Source: VRUE01 sp963704545 (GTDB lineage Bacteria; Actinomycetota; Thermoleophilia; Solirubrobacterales; 70-9). Taken from it: a stretch of DNA of 64,000 bases. Shown in pieces: positions 41,759 to 54,261 of the stretch. Positions within the stretch are counted from its first letter, which is position 1. Each line of letters begins with the position of its first letter. Where the stretch lies: NCBI GenBank assembly GCA_963704545.1, contig OY969915.1:806001-870000 (forward strand). Reading direction: 5' to 3'. The position numbers and the translations under genes were made by a program. The notes beneath the pieces are model-generated. The model was not told the origin of the DNA, searched no databases, and worked only from the letters and a program-made list of their open reading frames with translations.

Positions 41759-42682
41759 ATGAACTTCGTCAAACGATCGCTTGTCGACGAGTACACCCGG
41801 GTCAGCGGCAGGCACGACGACCCCGAGATCTACGGCGGTCCGGCGGGCGATCCCGGTCTGATCGGGCCAGGGAGCGTTTCCTGGGAGATCCACTCCGACA
41901 TGTCGGCGGTCGGGCTCGCCGGGGTGGCGGCGATCACGCTGGAGATCCTCCACCCGTCGGTGATGGCGGGCGTCCACGACCTCTCCAACTATCGGACCAA
42001 GCCCTTCGAGCGGGCGCGCAACACCGCCGGGTACGTGTTCGCGACGACGTTCGGCAACACCGACGCCGCGGAGGCGCTGATCGCCCGGGTGCGCCGCATG
42101 CACGAGCGCGTCGAGGGTGTGCGTCCCGACGGCATTCCTTACCGGGCCATGGACCCGACCCTGATCGGCTGGGTGCACACCTGCATTCCCTGGGCGGTGA
42201 TGCGGATCTTCGAGCGCTACAACCGGCCGCTCACCCCGGACGAACGGGACCGCTACCTGGCCGAGCAGGCGATCATCGGGCGCAAGGGCGGGGCCGGGGA
42301 GATCCCGGTCACGGCGGGTGATCTGGAGGAGTACGTCGAGGAGATGCGTCCCCGGTTGGCGGTCAACGAGCAGACCCGTCAGTTCTTCGAGTTCCTGCTC
42401 GAGTCACCGCTCGGCGCGAAGGGGCCGGCGCCGCTCGCACGGCAGATCAACCGCTTCGACGTACACGCCGGGATGAGCGTGATGCCCGAGTGGGCGAGGC
42501 AGCTGACCGGCTTCGACCACTCGCCCCGGTTTCAACAGCTGGCGGTCGAGCCCTATCTGCGCACGGTTTCCCGGTCGCTGCGCTGGGCCTTCGGCGTCCC
42601 ACCCTGCCGGGCGATGGCGGAGGCCCGCGTCGCCGCGGTTGCCCAGGCGCCGCGGCCGGCCGCCGTCGCCAGCCTCGCCTGA
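41759..42682 (+). CDS. MpaB/Lcp-like heme oxygenase (DUF2236)
   Basis: About 307 aa. The pattern WEIHSDMSAVGLAGVAAITLEILHPSVMAGVHDLSNYRTKPFERARNTAGYV, then HERVEGVRPDGIPYRAMDPTLIGWVHTCIPWAVMRIFERYNRPL, is that of the oxygenase MpaB/DUF2236 family, whose best-known members are heme-dependent rubber oxygenases. ATG 41759 follows AAAGAG. The gene is preceded by a strong dyad and followed, after a 165-bp palindromic element, by a TetR gene; the three look like one regulated unit. Confidence 0.8.
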   Translation: MNFVKRSLVDEYTRVSGRHDDPEIYGGPAGDPGLIGPGSVSWEIHSDMSAVGLAGVAAITLEILHPSVMAGVHDLSNYRTKPFERARNTAGYVFATTFGNTDAAEALIARVRRMHERVEGVRPDGIPYRAMDPTLIGWVHTCIPWAVMRIFERYNRPLTPDERDRYLAEQAIIGRKGGAGEIPVTAGDLEEYVEEMRPRLAVNEQTRQFFEFLLESPLGAKGPAPLARQINRFDVHAGMSVMPEWARQLTGFDHSPRFQQLAVEPYLRTVSRSLRWAFGVPPCRAMAEARVAAVAQAPRPAAVASLA

Positions 42683-42846
42683 GATGGTTGATCCCACGAC
42701 CCCGCACACCTGGATGACGCACGTGGCACTGCGCATCTCTGCGTCCTCGGGTTTGCCTTTGGCGCCGCCAAAGGCTGCACCCTGCGTCCTTGATCTGCTT
42801 GGCCACGCGCGCCCCCGGTCGCACGCGGCCGTGGGATCAACCATCT
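42682..42846 (-). repeat. 165-bp palindromic element, copy B1
   Basis: Perfect 17-bp ends (AGATGGTTGATCCCACG at 42682-42698 and its complement at 42830-42846) enclose a ~118-bp core. The core holds an internal hairpin GCCTTTGGC/GCCAAAGGC and two copies of CTGCGTCCT. The core is near identical to that at 53166-53334 in opposite orientation, but the terminal arms differ. It begins at the last base of the oxygenase stop and ends 7 bases before the TetR start. Confidence 0.85.
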
Positions 42847-42853
42847 GAGTCGC

Positions 42854-43495
42854 GTGGAGGCCCAGCTCGCAACCCTCCTCGACCGCGCGATCGCCGCGCG
42901 TGGCGTACCCGCGGGTGAGGAGGACCCGACCCGCACCCGCATCCTCGACGCGGCGCTGGAGGAGGCCGCCCAGGTCGGCCTCGAGCGCCTCACCGTCGAG
43001 CAGGTCGTGCGGCGGGCGGGGCTCGGGCGGATGACGGTCTACCGCCGCTTCGCCCGCCGCGACGATCTGGTCGAGGCACTGGTGGTGCGCGAGGGTAGGC
43101 GCTTCCTCGCCGCTGTCGCCGCCGGCCTGGATGGCGAGATCGAGCCCGCCGACCGTCTCGCCGGCGGGTTCGTCGCGGCGATGCGCTTCGCCCGTGACCA
43201 CCCGATGCTCGAGCACCTCGCCCACTCCGACCCCGGCTCGGTGACCGCGACCGTCGCCGCCAACGACTCGCTCCTCCTCGAGATGGGCTCGGAGTTCATC
43301 GCCAGCACGATCCTCGGCGAGCACCCGGCCGCGCCGACCCGCGCCGCGCGACGGGTCGCCGACCTTCTAGCCCGCCTCTTCCTCACCTACATTGCCCTGC
43401 CTCCGCGTGACCCGGACCCGCACGACGACGAGGCCCTGCGCGCCTTCGCCCGCGACGTTCTCGCGCCCTTCGCCGAGTCGGCCCTGCAGATCTGA
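42854..43495 (+). CDS. TetR/AcrR-family transcriptional regulator
   Basis: This 213-aa protein has an N-terminal TetR helix-turn-helix (TRTRILDAALEEAAQVGLERLTVEQVVRRAGLGRMTVYRRFARRDDLVEALV, residues ~26-77) and a helical ligand-binding C-terminus. The start is a GTG. It likely regulates the oxygenase/FAH divergon through the dyad at 41713-41749 (inference from position). Confidence 0.88.
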   Translation: MEAQLATLLDRAIAARGVPAGEEDPTRTRILDAALEEAAQVGLERLTVEQVVRRAGLGRMTVYRRFARRDDLVEALVVREGRRFLAAVAAGLDGEIEPADRLAGGFVAAMRFARDHPMLEHLAHSDPGSVTATVAANDSLLLEMGSEFIASTILGEHPAAPTRAARRVADLLARLFLTYIALPPRDPDPHDDEALRAFARDVLAPFAESALQI

Positions 43496-43593
43496 TCAGG
43501 GGTCCTGGAGATCGTCATGCTGCGTCCTCGGTCGCTCACGTGCAGAGCACGCTTCGCTCACCGCGTCCTTGCCTGACAATCTCCAGGACCCCT
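43494..43593. repeat. 100-bp inverted-repeat element C before mfd
   Basis: Arms of about 23 bp, ATCAGGGGTCCTGGAGAT... on the left and its complement on the right ending CTCCAGGACCCCTGAT, with one or two interruptions. The interior contains TGCTGCGTCCTCGG and CGCGTCCTTG, matching the two CTGCGTCCT boxes of element B. It fills the whole gap from the TetR stop to the mfd ATG and is probably a shorter relative of B with other stems. Confidence 0.7.
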
Positions 43594-43594
43594 G

Positions 43595-46987
<3,393 letters not shown>

Positions 46988-47041
46988 GGCGCCGGCGCCG
47001 CCGGCCCTTGCCGGCGGCATTTGATCTATGCTGCCCGCTCG

Positions 47042-48370
47042 GTGGCGTCGAATAAGCGGCAGAGCAAAGCGGCGGGGCTGAAACGCCTCGTTCTGGTCGG
47101 TTTCGCGGCCCTGTTGGTCCTTCTCTTCGCCGGCATCGCGATCGCCGACGGGATCGGCGATCCCAGCGTCCCCTCCGGGGCCGTTGCGGTGGTCGAGGAC
47201 GTTCCCGACGAGATCGGCACGATCACCGACGAGGAACTCCGCCACGGCATCGTCCAGGCCGCGGCGGAATCCCAGATCTCACCCATCCCCAAGCCCGGCG
47301 ACGAACAGTACGCCGGCCTCAGGGAAACCGCGCTCGGCGAATTGCTCGACTCGATCTGGATTCAGGGCGAGGCGGCGGAAATGGGCTTCCCCCCGGTAAC
47401 GCCGCAGGAAGTCGCCGCCGAACTGAAGAAACTCAAGGAACAGTCCTTCCAGTCGGAGAAGCAGTACCAGGAATTCCTCAAGGAATCCCGCTACACGGAC
47501 GAGGACGTCGACCGGCGGGTCACCCTCCAGATTCTCAGCGGGAAGATCCAGGCCAAGATCCAGGAAGAAGCGCCAACTCCGAGCAGCAGCGAAATCGAGA
47601 ACTACTACGAAGCGGCGAAGGCGAGCCAGTTCACGACGCCCGAAAGCCGCGACATACGGATCGTCGTCAACAAGGACGAGTCGAAGGTCGAAGAAGCCAA
47701 GGCCGCGCTCGAAAAGGACGACTCGATCGAAAGCTGGGAAGAGGTCGCGAAGAAGTACTCGACGGACCCGGCGACGAAAAACAAAGGCGGGCTCCAGACG
47801 GGCCTCTCCGAAGGGGGCGTGGCCGAACCCCTGAACGCGGCGGTCTTCTCGACGCAGCAAGGCGAGCTCGGAGGGCCGCTGAAGGAAACCCGCGGCTTCG
47901 TGATCTTCGAAGTGGCGAAGATCACTCCTGAGAAAGTCCAGCCACTCGAAGAAGCGGAATCGCAGATCAGCACCCAGCTGACCGAACAGTTGGCTCAGCA
48001 GAGCTTCTCAGCCTTCCTTCGCAACTACAACAGCACCTGGACCTCGCGCACGTTCTGTACCTCGGAGGTCATGATCGTCCGTTGCGCCAACTACGAGAGC
48101 GACGGCCGCCCGGCCGAAGCCAACCCGGCCTGCTACGAAGCCGATCCGGCCGAACCGCCGGAAGCCTGCCCTGCCCTGGTCACCCCGATCAAAACGGCCC
48201 AGCCCGGCTCGGTGACGGTCCTGGAACCCGAAGGGCAGGCTCTCGTCCAGCGGCCGCGCCCGTCGAAACTCGAAGCGGCCGCCCCCGAAGGCACCGAACT
48301 CCCGGCCGGGGTCGCCCCTGAAGGCGCCCCCGAAGCTGCGCCCGAAGAAGCTGCGCCCGAAGGCGAATAG
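47042..48370 (+). CDS. Membrane-anchored PpiC/SurA-type foldase
   Basis: About 442 aa. An N-terminal signal anchor (LKRLVLVGFAALLVLLFAGIAIADG) is followed by a SurA/PrsA-like N-domain, then a parvulin domain (SRDIRIVVNKDESKVEEAKAAL...EEVAKKYSTDPATKNKGGLQTGLSEGGVAEPLNAAVFSTQQGELGGPLKETRGFVIFEV). A Pro/Glu/Ala-rich tail closes it. It should catalyse proline isomerisation and chaperoning outside the membrane. GTG 47042 is preferred to TTG 47021. Codon use favours GAA over GAG, unlike most neighbours. Confidence 0.82.
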   Translation: MASNKRQSKAAGLKRLVLVGFAALLVLLFAGIAIADGIGDPSVPSGAVAVVEDVPDEIGTITDEELRHGIVQAAAESQISPIPKPGDEQYAGLRETALGELLDSIWIQGEAAEMGFPPVTPQEVAAELKKLKEQSFQSEKQYQEFLKESRYTDEDVDRRVTLQILSGKIQAKIQEEAPTPSSSEIENYYEAAKASQFTTPESRDIRIVVNKDESKVEEAKAALEKDDSIESWEEVAKKYSTDPATKNKGGLQTGLSEGGVAEPLNAAVFSTQQGELGGPLKETRGFVIFEVAKITPEKVQPLEEAESQISTQLTEQLAQQSFSAFLRNYNSTWTSRTFCTSEVMIVRCANYESDGRPAEANPACYEADPAEPPEACPALVTPIKTAQPGSVTVLEPEGQALVQRPRPSKLEAAAPEGTELPAGVAPEGAPEAAPEEAAPEGE

Positions 48371-48400
48371 CGCCGCCGGGCTGAATAGACTGCCGCGTCC

Positions 48401-49696
<1,296 letters not shown>

Positions 49697-49743
49697 GCGG
49701 ACTCCGATGAAGGAATGCGGCGCCCGACCGCGTAGGAGCGGGC

Positions 49744-50106
49744 ATGGCAGCGCGTGCGCAGGCGAGGAGAAAGCCCGCCGCGGCGCCCAGGCGCCGCCCC
49801 GCTGCTCGCCGTCCGGCGGCGCGGCGTGGCGCGAGTCGCGTCCACTGGGACCGCGTCGGCCGGGTCGCGCTGACCCTGGTGCTCGCGGCCGTCCTCTACT
49901 CCTACCTCAACCCGGTGATCGACTTCGTCAAGACCTACACCGCGACCACGGCCGCAAAAGCCAAGCTGCACGAGGTGCAGGACGAAAACACCCGCCTGCA
50001 CTGGCGGGTCCAGCACGCCGACGACCCGGTCTACTTCAACGGCAAGGCACGGGCCCAGGGCATGGTCGCCCCCGGCGAGACCCCGATCGTCGTCCACGGC
50101 CTCTAG
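49744..50106 (+). CDS. FtsB/DivIC-like septum formation initiator
   Basis: This 120-aa bitopic protein has a basic, Ala/Arg-rich cytoplasmic N-terminus (1-38), one transmembrane helix (VALTLVLAAVLYSYLNPVIDF) and a coiled coil (AAKAKLHEVQDENTRLHWRVQ). Its position right after eno and its layout match FtsB/DivIC-type divisome proteins that bridge FtsL and FtsQ. Confidence 0.82.
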   Translation: MAARAQARRKPAAAPRRRPAARRPAARRGASRVHWDRVGRVALTLVLAAVLYSYLNPVIDFVKTYTATTAAKAKLHEVQDENTRLHWRVQHADDPVYFNGKARAQGMVAPGETPIVVHGL

Positions 50107-50131
50107 CGCCAGCCCGGCGCATGCCAAGCTC

Positions 50132-50178
50132 TTCCGGTGCGCCTTTTCCCCTCTATAGGGGGATAAAGCGCACCGGAA
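50132..50178. repeat. Hairpin D2 before the GT-C-like gene
   Basis: Arms TTCCGGTGCGC (50132-50142) and GCGCACCGGAA (50168-50178), with an inner CCCC/GGGG stem around TCTATA. The outer arms match hairpin D1 at 32989-33035. A GGAGGT ribosome site begins at the far side, so the hairpin lies directly before the initiation region of the 50191 gene. Confidence 0.75.
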
Positions 50179-50190
50179 CGGAGGTAGCCG

Positions 50191-52419
50191 GTGATTAGCG
50201 CCAGCACTTACGTCGTCGGCATCCTCTGTCTGGCAGCGGTGGGCCTCTCGCTGGGGTTTACGGCGTACCGGTTGCGGCAGCGCCTGCTCCCTGCTTGGGA
50301 CGGGGCTCCTGCTCGGCTTGTTGAGGCTGTAGTCGGGGTCGCCCTGCTGGTTTGGCTGGGAGAGATCCTCGGCACCTTCAGCCTTCTCTACGCCTGGACT
50401 CTCATCGCGGCCTCGCTGCTGCTGGCGGGTTTGGCGTGGAGGCTCCGGCCGGCGGGTCCTGTCGCCGTAGGGGACCCACCGCCCCTTCCGGTCGCTAAAG
50501 CGTCCTCAGGGGCGGTCCCCCCTACGACGCCACCCGCCGGAGGGGCGTCTTGGCTGGCGTGGGTCGTGACCGTGGGAGTGATCGCGGTCGTCTTCGCGCA
50601 TTGGGGGCTTACGACAAAGGACGCGCTGGACCGGGGGATCTTCAACTTCGACTCGCTCTGGTACCACATGCCGTTCGCCGTGGATATGGCGAAAAGCCAC
50701 TCCACGACCGGGCTGCATTACACCGAGACGGTCTTCACCAACTGGCTCTACCCGCAGAACTCGGAGCTCCTCCATGCCGAGGGGATCCTGCTCACGCAGC
50801 GCGACACGCTGTCCCTGTTCGTCAACTTCGGCTTCTTGGCAATCAGCTTCCTAGCTGCATGGTGCATCGGCCGCCCGTATGGACGCGGCCATCTCACCGT
50901 TGTAGCTGCAGCAATCGCCCTCGAGTGCCACACGCTGGTCGTCCGCGAGCCGGGGGCGGCCAAGAACGACCTCGTAGCCGCGGCGCTGCTTCTCGCCGCA
51001 GCCGCGATCCTGATCACCGCCTGGAAACGTAGCTCGCGCGCCGGTGTGTTCCCAGAGCTGAACTGGGCCATTGCCGCCGCCGGCCTCGCCACCGGCCTCG
51101 CGGTGGGCACCAAGTCGACAGCCGTTGCAATGGCAGCCGCCCTGACGCTTGCGGTGCTCGTGCTGGCACCGGCCGGGAGGCGATGGGTCACAGCCGGCTG
51201 GTGGCTGATACCCGCCCTTCTGGGAGGCGGCTACTGGTACCTGCGCAACCTGATCGTCGCCGGCAACCCGCTGCCGCAGGCGACGAGCATCGGGCCGATA
51301 TCGCTGCCCCATCCCGAGCGACTGCAGGAGGGGAGACCGGACTTCAGCATCGTCCACTACCTCACCGACACCGGCGTCTGGCGCGACTACTTCGAGCCGG
51401 GCCTGCACCAGGCTTTCGGCGCCCTCTGGCCGCTGGTGATCGCCGGCGCGGTCGCCGGCGCCGCCTGGGCGCTTCTGCGAGGGCGTGACCGCGTCCTGCG
51501 CTGGATGGGGGCCGTCGCCCTCTTCGGCATGCTCGCCTACCTCTTCACCCCGCTCAGCGCCGCCGGCGCCGAGGGCGCCCCGGTCGGCTTCGGCATCAAC
51601 ATCCGCTACGCGATCCCCGCCCTCCTCCTGGGCCTAACCCTCCTCCCGGCAGCCCTCCCACTGTCGACGGGACGAAATCCATCGCTATGGAGAGGATTTC
51701 GTCCCGTCGGCGGGTGGCTTTTGCTTGCCGGGCTGCTCTTGGTGCTGGTTGTGACCGACCGCTCCGATGCGGTGGTGCGGGACCCGGCTCGGGTCTTTGC
51801 GCTGGGGCTCGCTCTCCTGCTCGTCGTCGTCCCAGCTGCGCTGCTGTTCGCCCGCTCGCGAGGGGCGAGCCGGGGACTCGTCGCGGGCGGTTTCGCCGCC
51901 CTGGCGCTACTGGTCGCGGTGATCGGCTATCCGATCCAGCGCGACTACCTCCGCGACCGCTTCGCTGCCGGCTCGGAGATCCCCGGTCTGGGCCTTGACG
52001 CCGCCTACCAGTGGTCCCGAGACCTCGAGGACGCCCGCATCGGCCTGGCCGGCACCACAGCCGGCTTCCTCCAGTACGGCTTTTACGGCACCGACCTCTC
52101 CAACCGAGTCGTCTACCTCGGCGAAAAGGGTCCCCACGCCGCCTTCAACGCGATCCCCACCTGCACCGCCTTCCGCACCGCGGTCAACGAGGCCGACCTC
52201 GACCACCTGATCACCAGCCCCTTCCTCAACTTCCTCCACACCGACGCCCCCGTCCCCTCCCCAGAGGCCCGCTGGCTCCGCGGCGACCACGCAGCCACCC
52301 CAATCCAACGCAACGGCGAAGTCACCGTCTGGAGACTCCACGGCAAGCTAAACCCCACGTCGTGCGGCCCAGCCAACGCCCCGCTTCACCGGATCCCCAA
52401 CACCCCTCAGGCCCAGTAG
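50191..52419 (+). CDS. Large polytopic membrane protein, GT-C glycosyltransferase-like
   Basis: This 742-aa protein has about 12 hydrophobic helices and a soluble C-terminal ~140 residues. The first loop region DALDRGIFNFDSLWYHMPFAVDMAKSHST...NWLYPQNSELLHAEG resembles lumenal loops of GT-C transferases that use polyprenyl-phosphate sugars. Two palindromic repeats lie inside the reading frame: copy A2 encodes residues ~87-116 (a Pro/Ala-rich linker) and element G2 encodes residues ~491-508. GTG start with GGAGGT upstream. Function inferred only from topology and the acidic loop. Confidence 0.7.
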   Translation: MISASTYVVGILCLAAVGLSLGFTAYRLRQRLLPAWDGAPARLVEAVVGVALLVWLGEILGTFSLLYAWTLIAASLLLAGLAWRLRPAGPVAVGDPPPLPVAKASSGAVPPTTPPAGGASWLAWVVTVGVIAVVFAHWGLTTKDALDRGIFNFDSLWYHMPFAVDMAKSHSTTGLHYTETVFTNWLYPQNSELLHAEGILLTQRDTLSLFVNFGFLAISFLAAWCIGRPYGRGHLTVVAAAIALECHTLVVREPGAAKNDLVAAALLLAAAAILITAWKRSSRAGVFPELNWAIAAAGLATGLAVGTKSTAVAMAAALTLAVLVLAPAGRRWVTAGWWLIPALLGGGYWYLRNLIVAGNPLPQATSIGPISLPHPERLQEGRPDFSIVHYLTDTGVWRDYFEPGLHQAFGALWPLVIAGAVAGAAWALLRGRDRVLRWMGAVALFGMLAYLFTPLSAAGAEGAPVGFGINIRYAIPALLLGLTLLPAALPLSTGRNPSLWRGFRPVGGWLLLAGLLLVLVVTDRSDAVVRDPARVFALGLALLLVVVPAALLFARSRGASRGLVAGGFAALALLVAVIGYPIQRDYLRDRFAAGSEIPGLGLDAAYQWSRDLEDARIGLAGTTAGFLQYGFYGTDLSNRVVYLGEKGPHAAFNAIPTCTAFRTAVNEADLDHLITSPFLNFLHTDAPVPSPEARWLRGDHAATPIQRNGEVTVWRLHGKLNPTSCGPANAPLHRIPNTPQAQ
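50451..50538 (+). repeat. 88-bp palindromic repeat, copy A2, inside a gene
   Basis: Nearly identical to copy A1 (29413), differing at about two positions. It lies in frame in the GT-C-like gene, between the first transmembrane helices and the next, and is translated as a Pro/Val/Ala-rich stretch with no stop codon. Confidence 0.85.
51661..51714. repeat. Palindromic element G2 inside a gene
   Basis: Perfect 16-bp core arms CGACGGGACGAAATCC (51665-51680) and GGATTTCGTCCCGTCG (51694-51709) around ATCGCTATGGAGA, with wobble extension outward. It resembles element G1 and, like it, encodes GF-x-PVGG on the sense strand. It lies between two transmembrane helices of the host protein. Confidence 0.75.
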
Positions 52420-52441
52420 CTCTCCCATGACCGCCCCTCCC

Positions 52442-52529
52442 GGCGGGTGGCGTCGTAGGGGGAACCGCCCCTGAGGACGCTTTAGCGACCGGAAGGGGCG
52501 GTGGGTCCCCTGCGACGACAGGACCCGCC
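52442..52529 (-). repeat. 88-bp palindromic repeat, copy A3
   Basis: Inverted copy of the A family, differing from A1/A2 at a few bases. It lies in the gap between the GT-C-like gene and the convergent 52557 gene and could serve both as terminator. Confidence 0.85.
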
Positions 52530-52556
52530 GGGCCCTATCGGCTCGCGGAGCTTCCG

Positions 52557-53123
52557 TCAGTCCTCGGAGTCGCCGGAGTCGCCCGCGTCAGCAGGCTCTC
52601 CCGCACGCCGAATCACGATCTGATCGGCGTCGATCCGCACAGTGACCTCCCGTTTGCCGGCCCAGTGCTCGGCATACACGGGGTTGTCCTTGACCGCCGG
52701 GTCGAGCCAGAGGCCGTAGCCGTCGGTCTCGCCGTGGTCGAAGCTCGCCTCCAGGTCTTTGCGTCGCCCGCGGCCTCCGCGGCGGCCTCGGCGGCGCCTG
52801 CGTTTCGGCCTGTCCCCGGCTCCGTCTCCGGAGCGCTCCGTCTCCTCGCCGTCCTCTTCGGACTCGGACTCGGATTCGGGCTCCTCTTCCTCTTCGGGCT
52901 CCTCGGCAGCCGCGGCCTCGATCTCGGCCTCGATCTCGTCGCGCAGATCGACCTCGCCCGCGGCGGAGTCCTCCTCGTCGGGCGTGAAGCCGTGCTGTTT
53001 GCGGAACTCGCGCAGCTCCGAGGTGCTGACTTCGAGCTGGTGGGCGATCCAGGCGTCGGTCCGGCCCTGGCGCACCCAGGCGCGGATCTGATTTAGCTGT
53101 GGCTTCAGCGAACGTCTTGCCAT
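52557..53123 (-). CDS. HTH protein with acidic and basic low-complexity regions
   Basis: This 188-aa protein has an N-terminal helix-turn-helix-like segment, LKPQLNQIRAWVRQGRTDAWIAHQLEVSTSELREFRKQHGF (about 6-46). A strongly acidic stretch (Glu/Ser, ~52-95) and a basic Arg/Gly run (RRRRRGRRGGRGRRK) follow, then a conserved-looking C-terminus (YGLWLDPAVKDNPVYAEHWAGKREVTVRIDADQIVIRR). Charge-segregated regions suggest nucleic-acid binding. I do not recognise a named family. Confidence 0.65.
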   Translation of the reverse strand: MARRSLKPQLNQIRAWVRQGRTDAWIAHQLEVSTSELREFRKQHGFTPDEEDSAAGEVDLRDEIEAEIEAAAAEEPEEEEEPESESESEEDGEETERSGDGAGDRPKRRRRRGRRGGRGRRKDLEASFDHGETDGYGLWLDPAVKDNPVYAEHWAGKREVTVRIDADQIVIRRAGEPADAGDSGDSED

Positions 53124-53165
53124 CGGCGCGCGAGTCTATTCAACCGGGGGGTCGGGCGCGGTCGC

Positions 53166-53334
53166 CTAGATGGTCGACTCCACAACCGCGTGTGACTGGG
53201 GGCGCGCGTGGCCAAGCAGATCAAGGACGCAGGGTGCAGCCTTTGGCGGTGCCAAAGGCAAACCCGAGGACGCAGAGATGCGCAGTGCCATGCGCGTTAT
53301 CCAGGTGTGCGGGGTCGTGGACTCGACCATCTAG
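53166..53334 (+). repeat. 169-bp palindromic element, copy B2
   Basis: Ends CTAGATGGTCGA... (from 53166) and ...TCGACCATCTAG (to 53334) form an almost perfect ~21-bp stem. The inner ~118 bp match copy B1 in reverse orientation with only a few changes. The right end provides the stop codon of the small membrane gene 53331-53570. Confidence 0.85.
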
Positions 53335-53570
53335 GCCATCAGGAAGGCGAGCGCCTCGAACATTGATACGACGACGACGACCACGGTCACCGTGAGGCAG
53401 ACGGCGAGGACGCTGAAGCGCACCTTGCTCTCCTGCTCGCTGCGGGTGATCCGCCGCGCCCGCGAACGGTTGGCGGCCCGCCGGCGAAGCTGCTCGCGGC
53501 GGCGGCGCTCAAGTGATGTCTCCTGCTCGAAGGCCGTCTCGAACTGGGAGATGCTCTGACGCATGCGCAT
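53331..53570 (-). CDS. Small single-pass membrane protein
   Basis: This 79-aa protein is basic for the first ~50 residues (SLERRRREQLRRRAANRSRARRITRSEQESK), followed by one transmembrane helix near the C-terminus (FSVLAVCLTVTVVVVVVSMFEALAFL). ATG 53570 or 53564. Its TAG stop is formed by the CTAG at the tip of element B2, so the present C-terminus may have been set by that insertion. Family not recognised. Confidence 0.55.
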   Translation of the reverse strand: MRMRQSISQFETAFEQETSLERRRREQLRRRAANRSRARRITRSEQESKVRFSVLAVCLTVTVVVVVVSMFEALAFLMA

Positions 53571-53647
53571 GGTCGGGTGGCCCAGGGGCCGCCGGGGACC
53601 GTAGCAAAGGCGAATGAGCGCTTGCGGGGCAGGAGGTGTGCGATCGG

Positions 53648-54163
53648 TCACGGCGCGCACGCGCCCCACAGTCCCCGTCCCGCCCGTGCGGCGCCCAGCT
53701 CGAGCCCTCGCAGCAGCGGCGCGAAGCGGTCGTTGGGAGGGATCGTCAGCGTGCGCGCCAGCCCCCGCCGGACCAGGCTCGCGTTGACGAACCGGCGCCC
53801 CAGGTAGACGTAGGCGAGCAGCCTCCCGTAGGCATCGCGGCGCTCGGCGCCGAAGACCAGACGCACCCGGCGGCCCTCGACCAGACGGTGGTTGAAGGCC
53901 GAGGCGCGCGGCCCGAAGCACTGCACGGGCGTGCCCGGTTTGACCGTCTCGGGCGTGTCGACGCCTATGTAGCGGACGTCCTCGGCTGTGCCGTCGATCC
54001 GCACCTCGACCGTGTCGCCGTCGACCACGCGGGTGACGAGGGCGCCGGCCGCCCGGGGCTCCGCCTTATCGCCGCCCTCCCACGGCCGCAGAATCAGGAG
54101 AGCCGCGGCCGCCAGCAGCACCAGGCTGCCGAGATGACCGCGGCTCCAAAGACTGCGTCCCAC
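53648..54163 (-). CDS. Thermonuclease (SNase)-family nuclease, secreted
   Basis: This 171-aa protein has an N-terminal signal or membrane helix (LGSLVLLAAAALLIL) and a staphylococcal-nuclease domain: VTRVVDGDTVEVRIDG, VRYIGVDTPE (Arg and Glu of the site) and ERRDAYGRLLAYVYLGRRFVNASLVRRGLA (second Arg). The key catalytic residues are kept, so extracellular Ca-dependent nuclease activity is plausible. Confidence 0.85.
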   Translation of the reverse strand: MGRSLWSRGHLGSLVLLAAAALLILRPWEGGDKAEPRAAGALVTRVVDGDTVEVRIDGTAEDVRYIGVDTPETVKPGTPVQCFGPRASAFNHRLVEGRRVRLVFGAERRDAYGRLLAYVYLGRRFVNASLVRRGLARTLTIPPNDRFAPLLRGLELGAARAGRGLWGACAP

Positions 54164-54207
54164 TCCTGATTAAGTCGCGGGGGTGACGATTCTCTCCCCT
54201 CGGCACC

Positions 54208-54254
54208 CGGTGCAACGCTTTACGGCGCCCCCAGCGCCACAAAACGTTGCACCG
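54208..54254 (-). terminator. Hairpin after the aldolase gene
   Basis: CGGTGCAACG (54208-54217) and CGTTGCACCG (54245-54254) form a perfect 10-bp stem with an inner GGCGC/GCGCC stem, beginning 7 bases beyond the aldolase stop on the minus strand. No U-tract, as is common in this GC range. Confidence 0.5.
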
Positions 54255-54261
54255 CGCCCGG

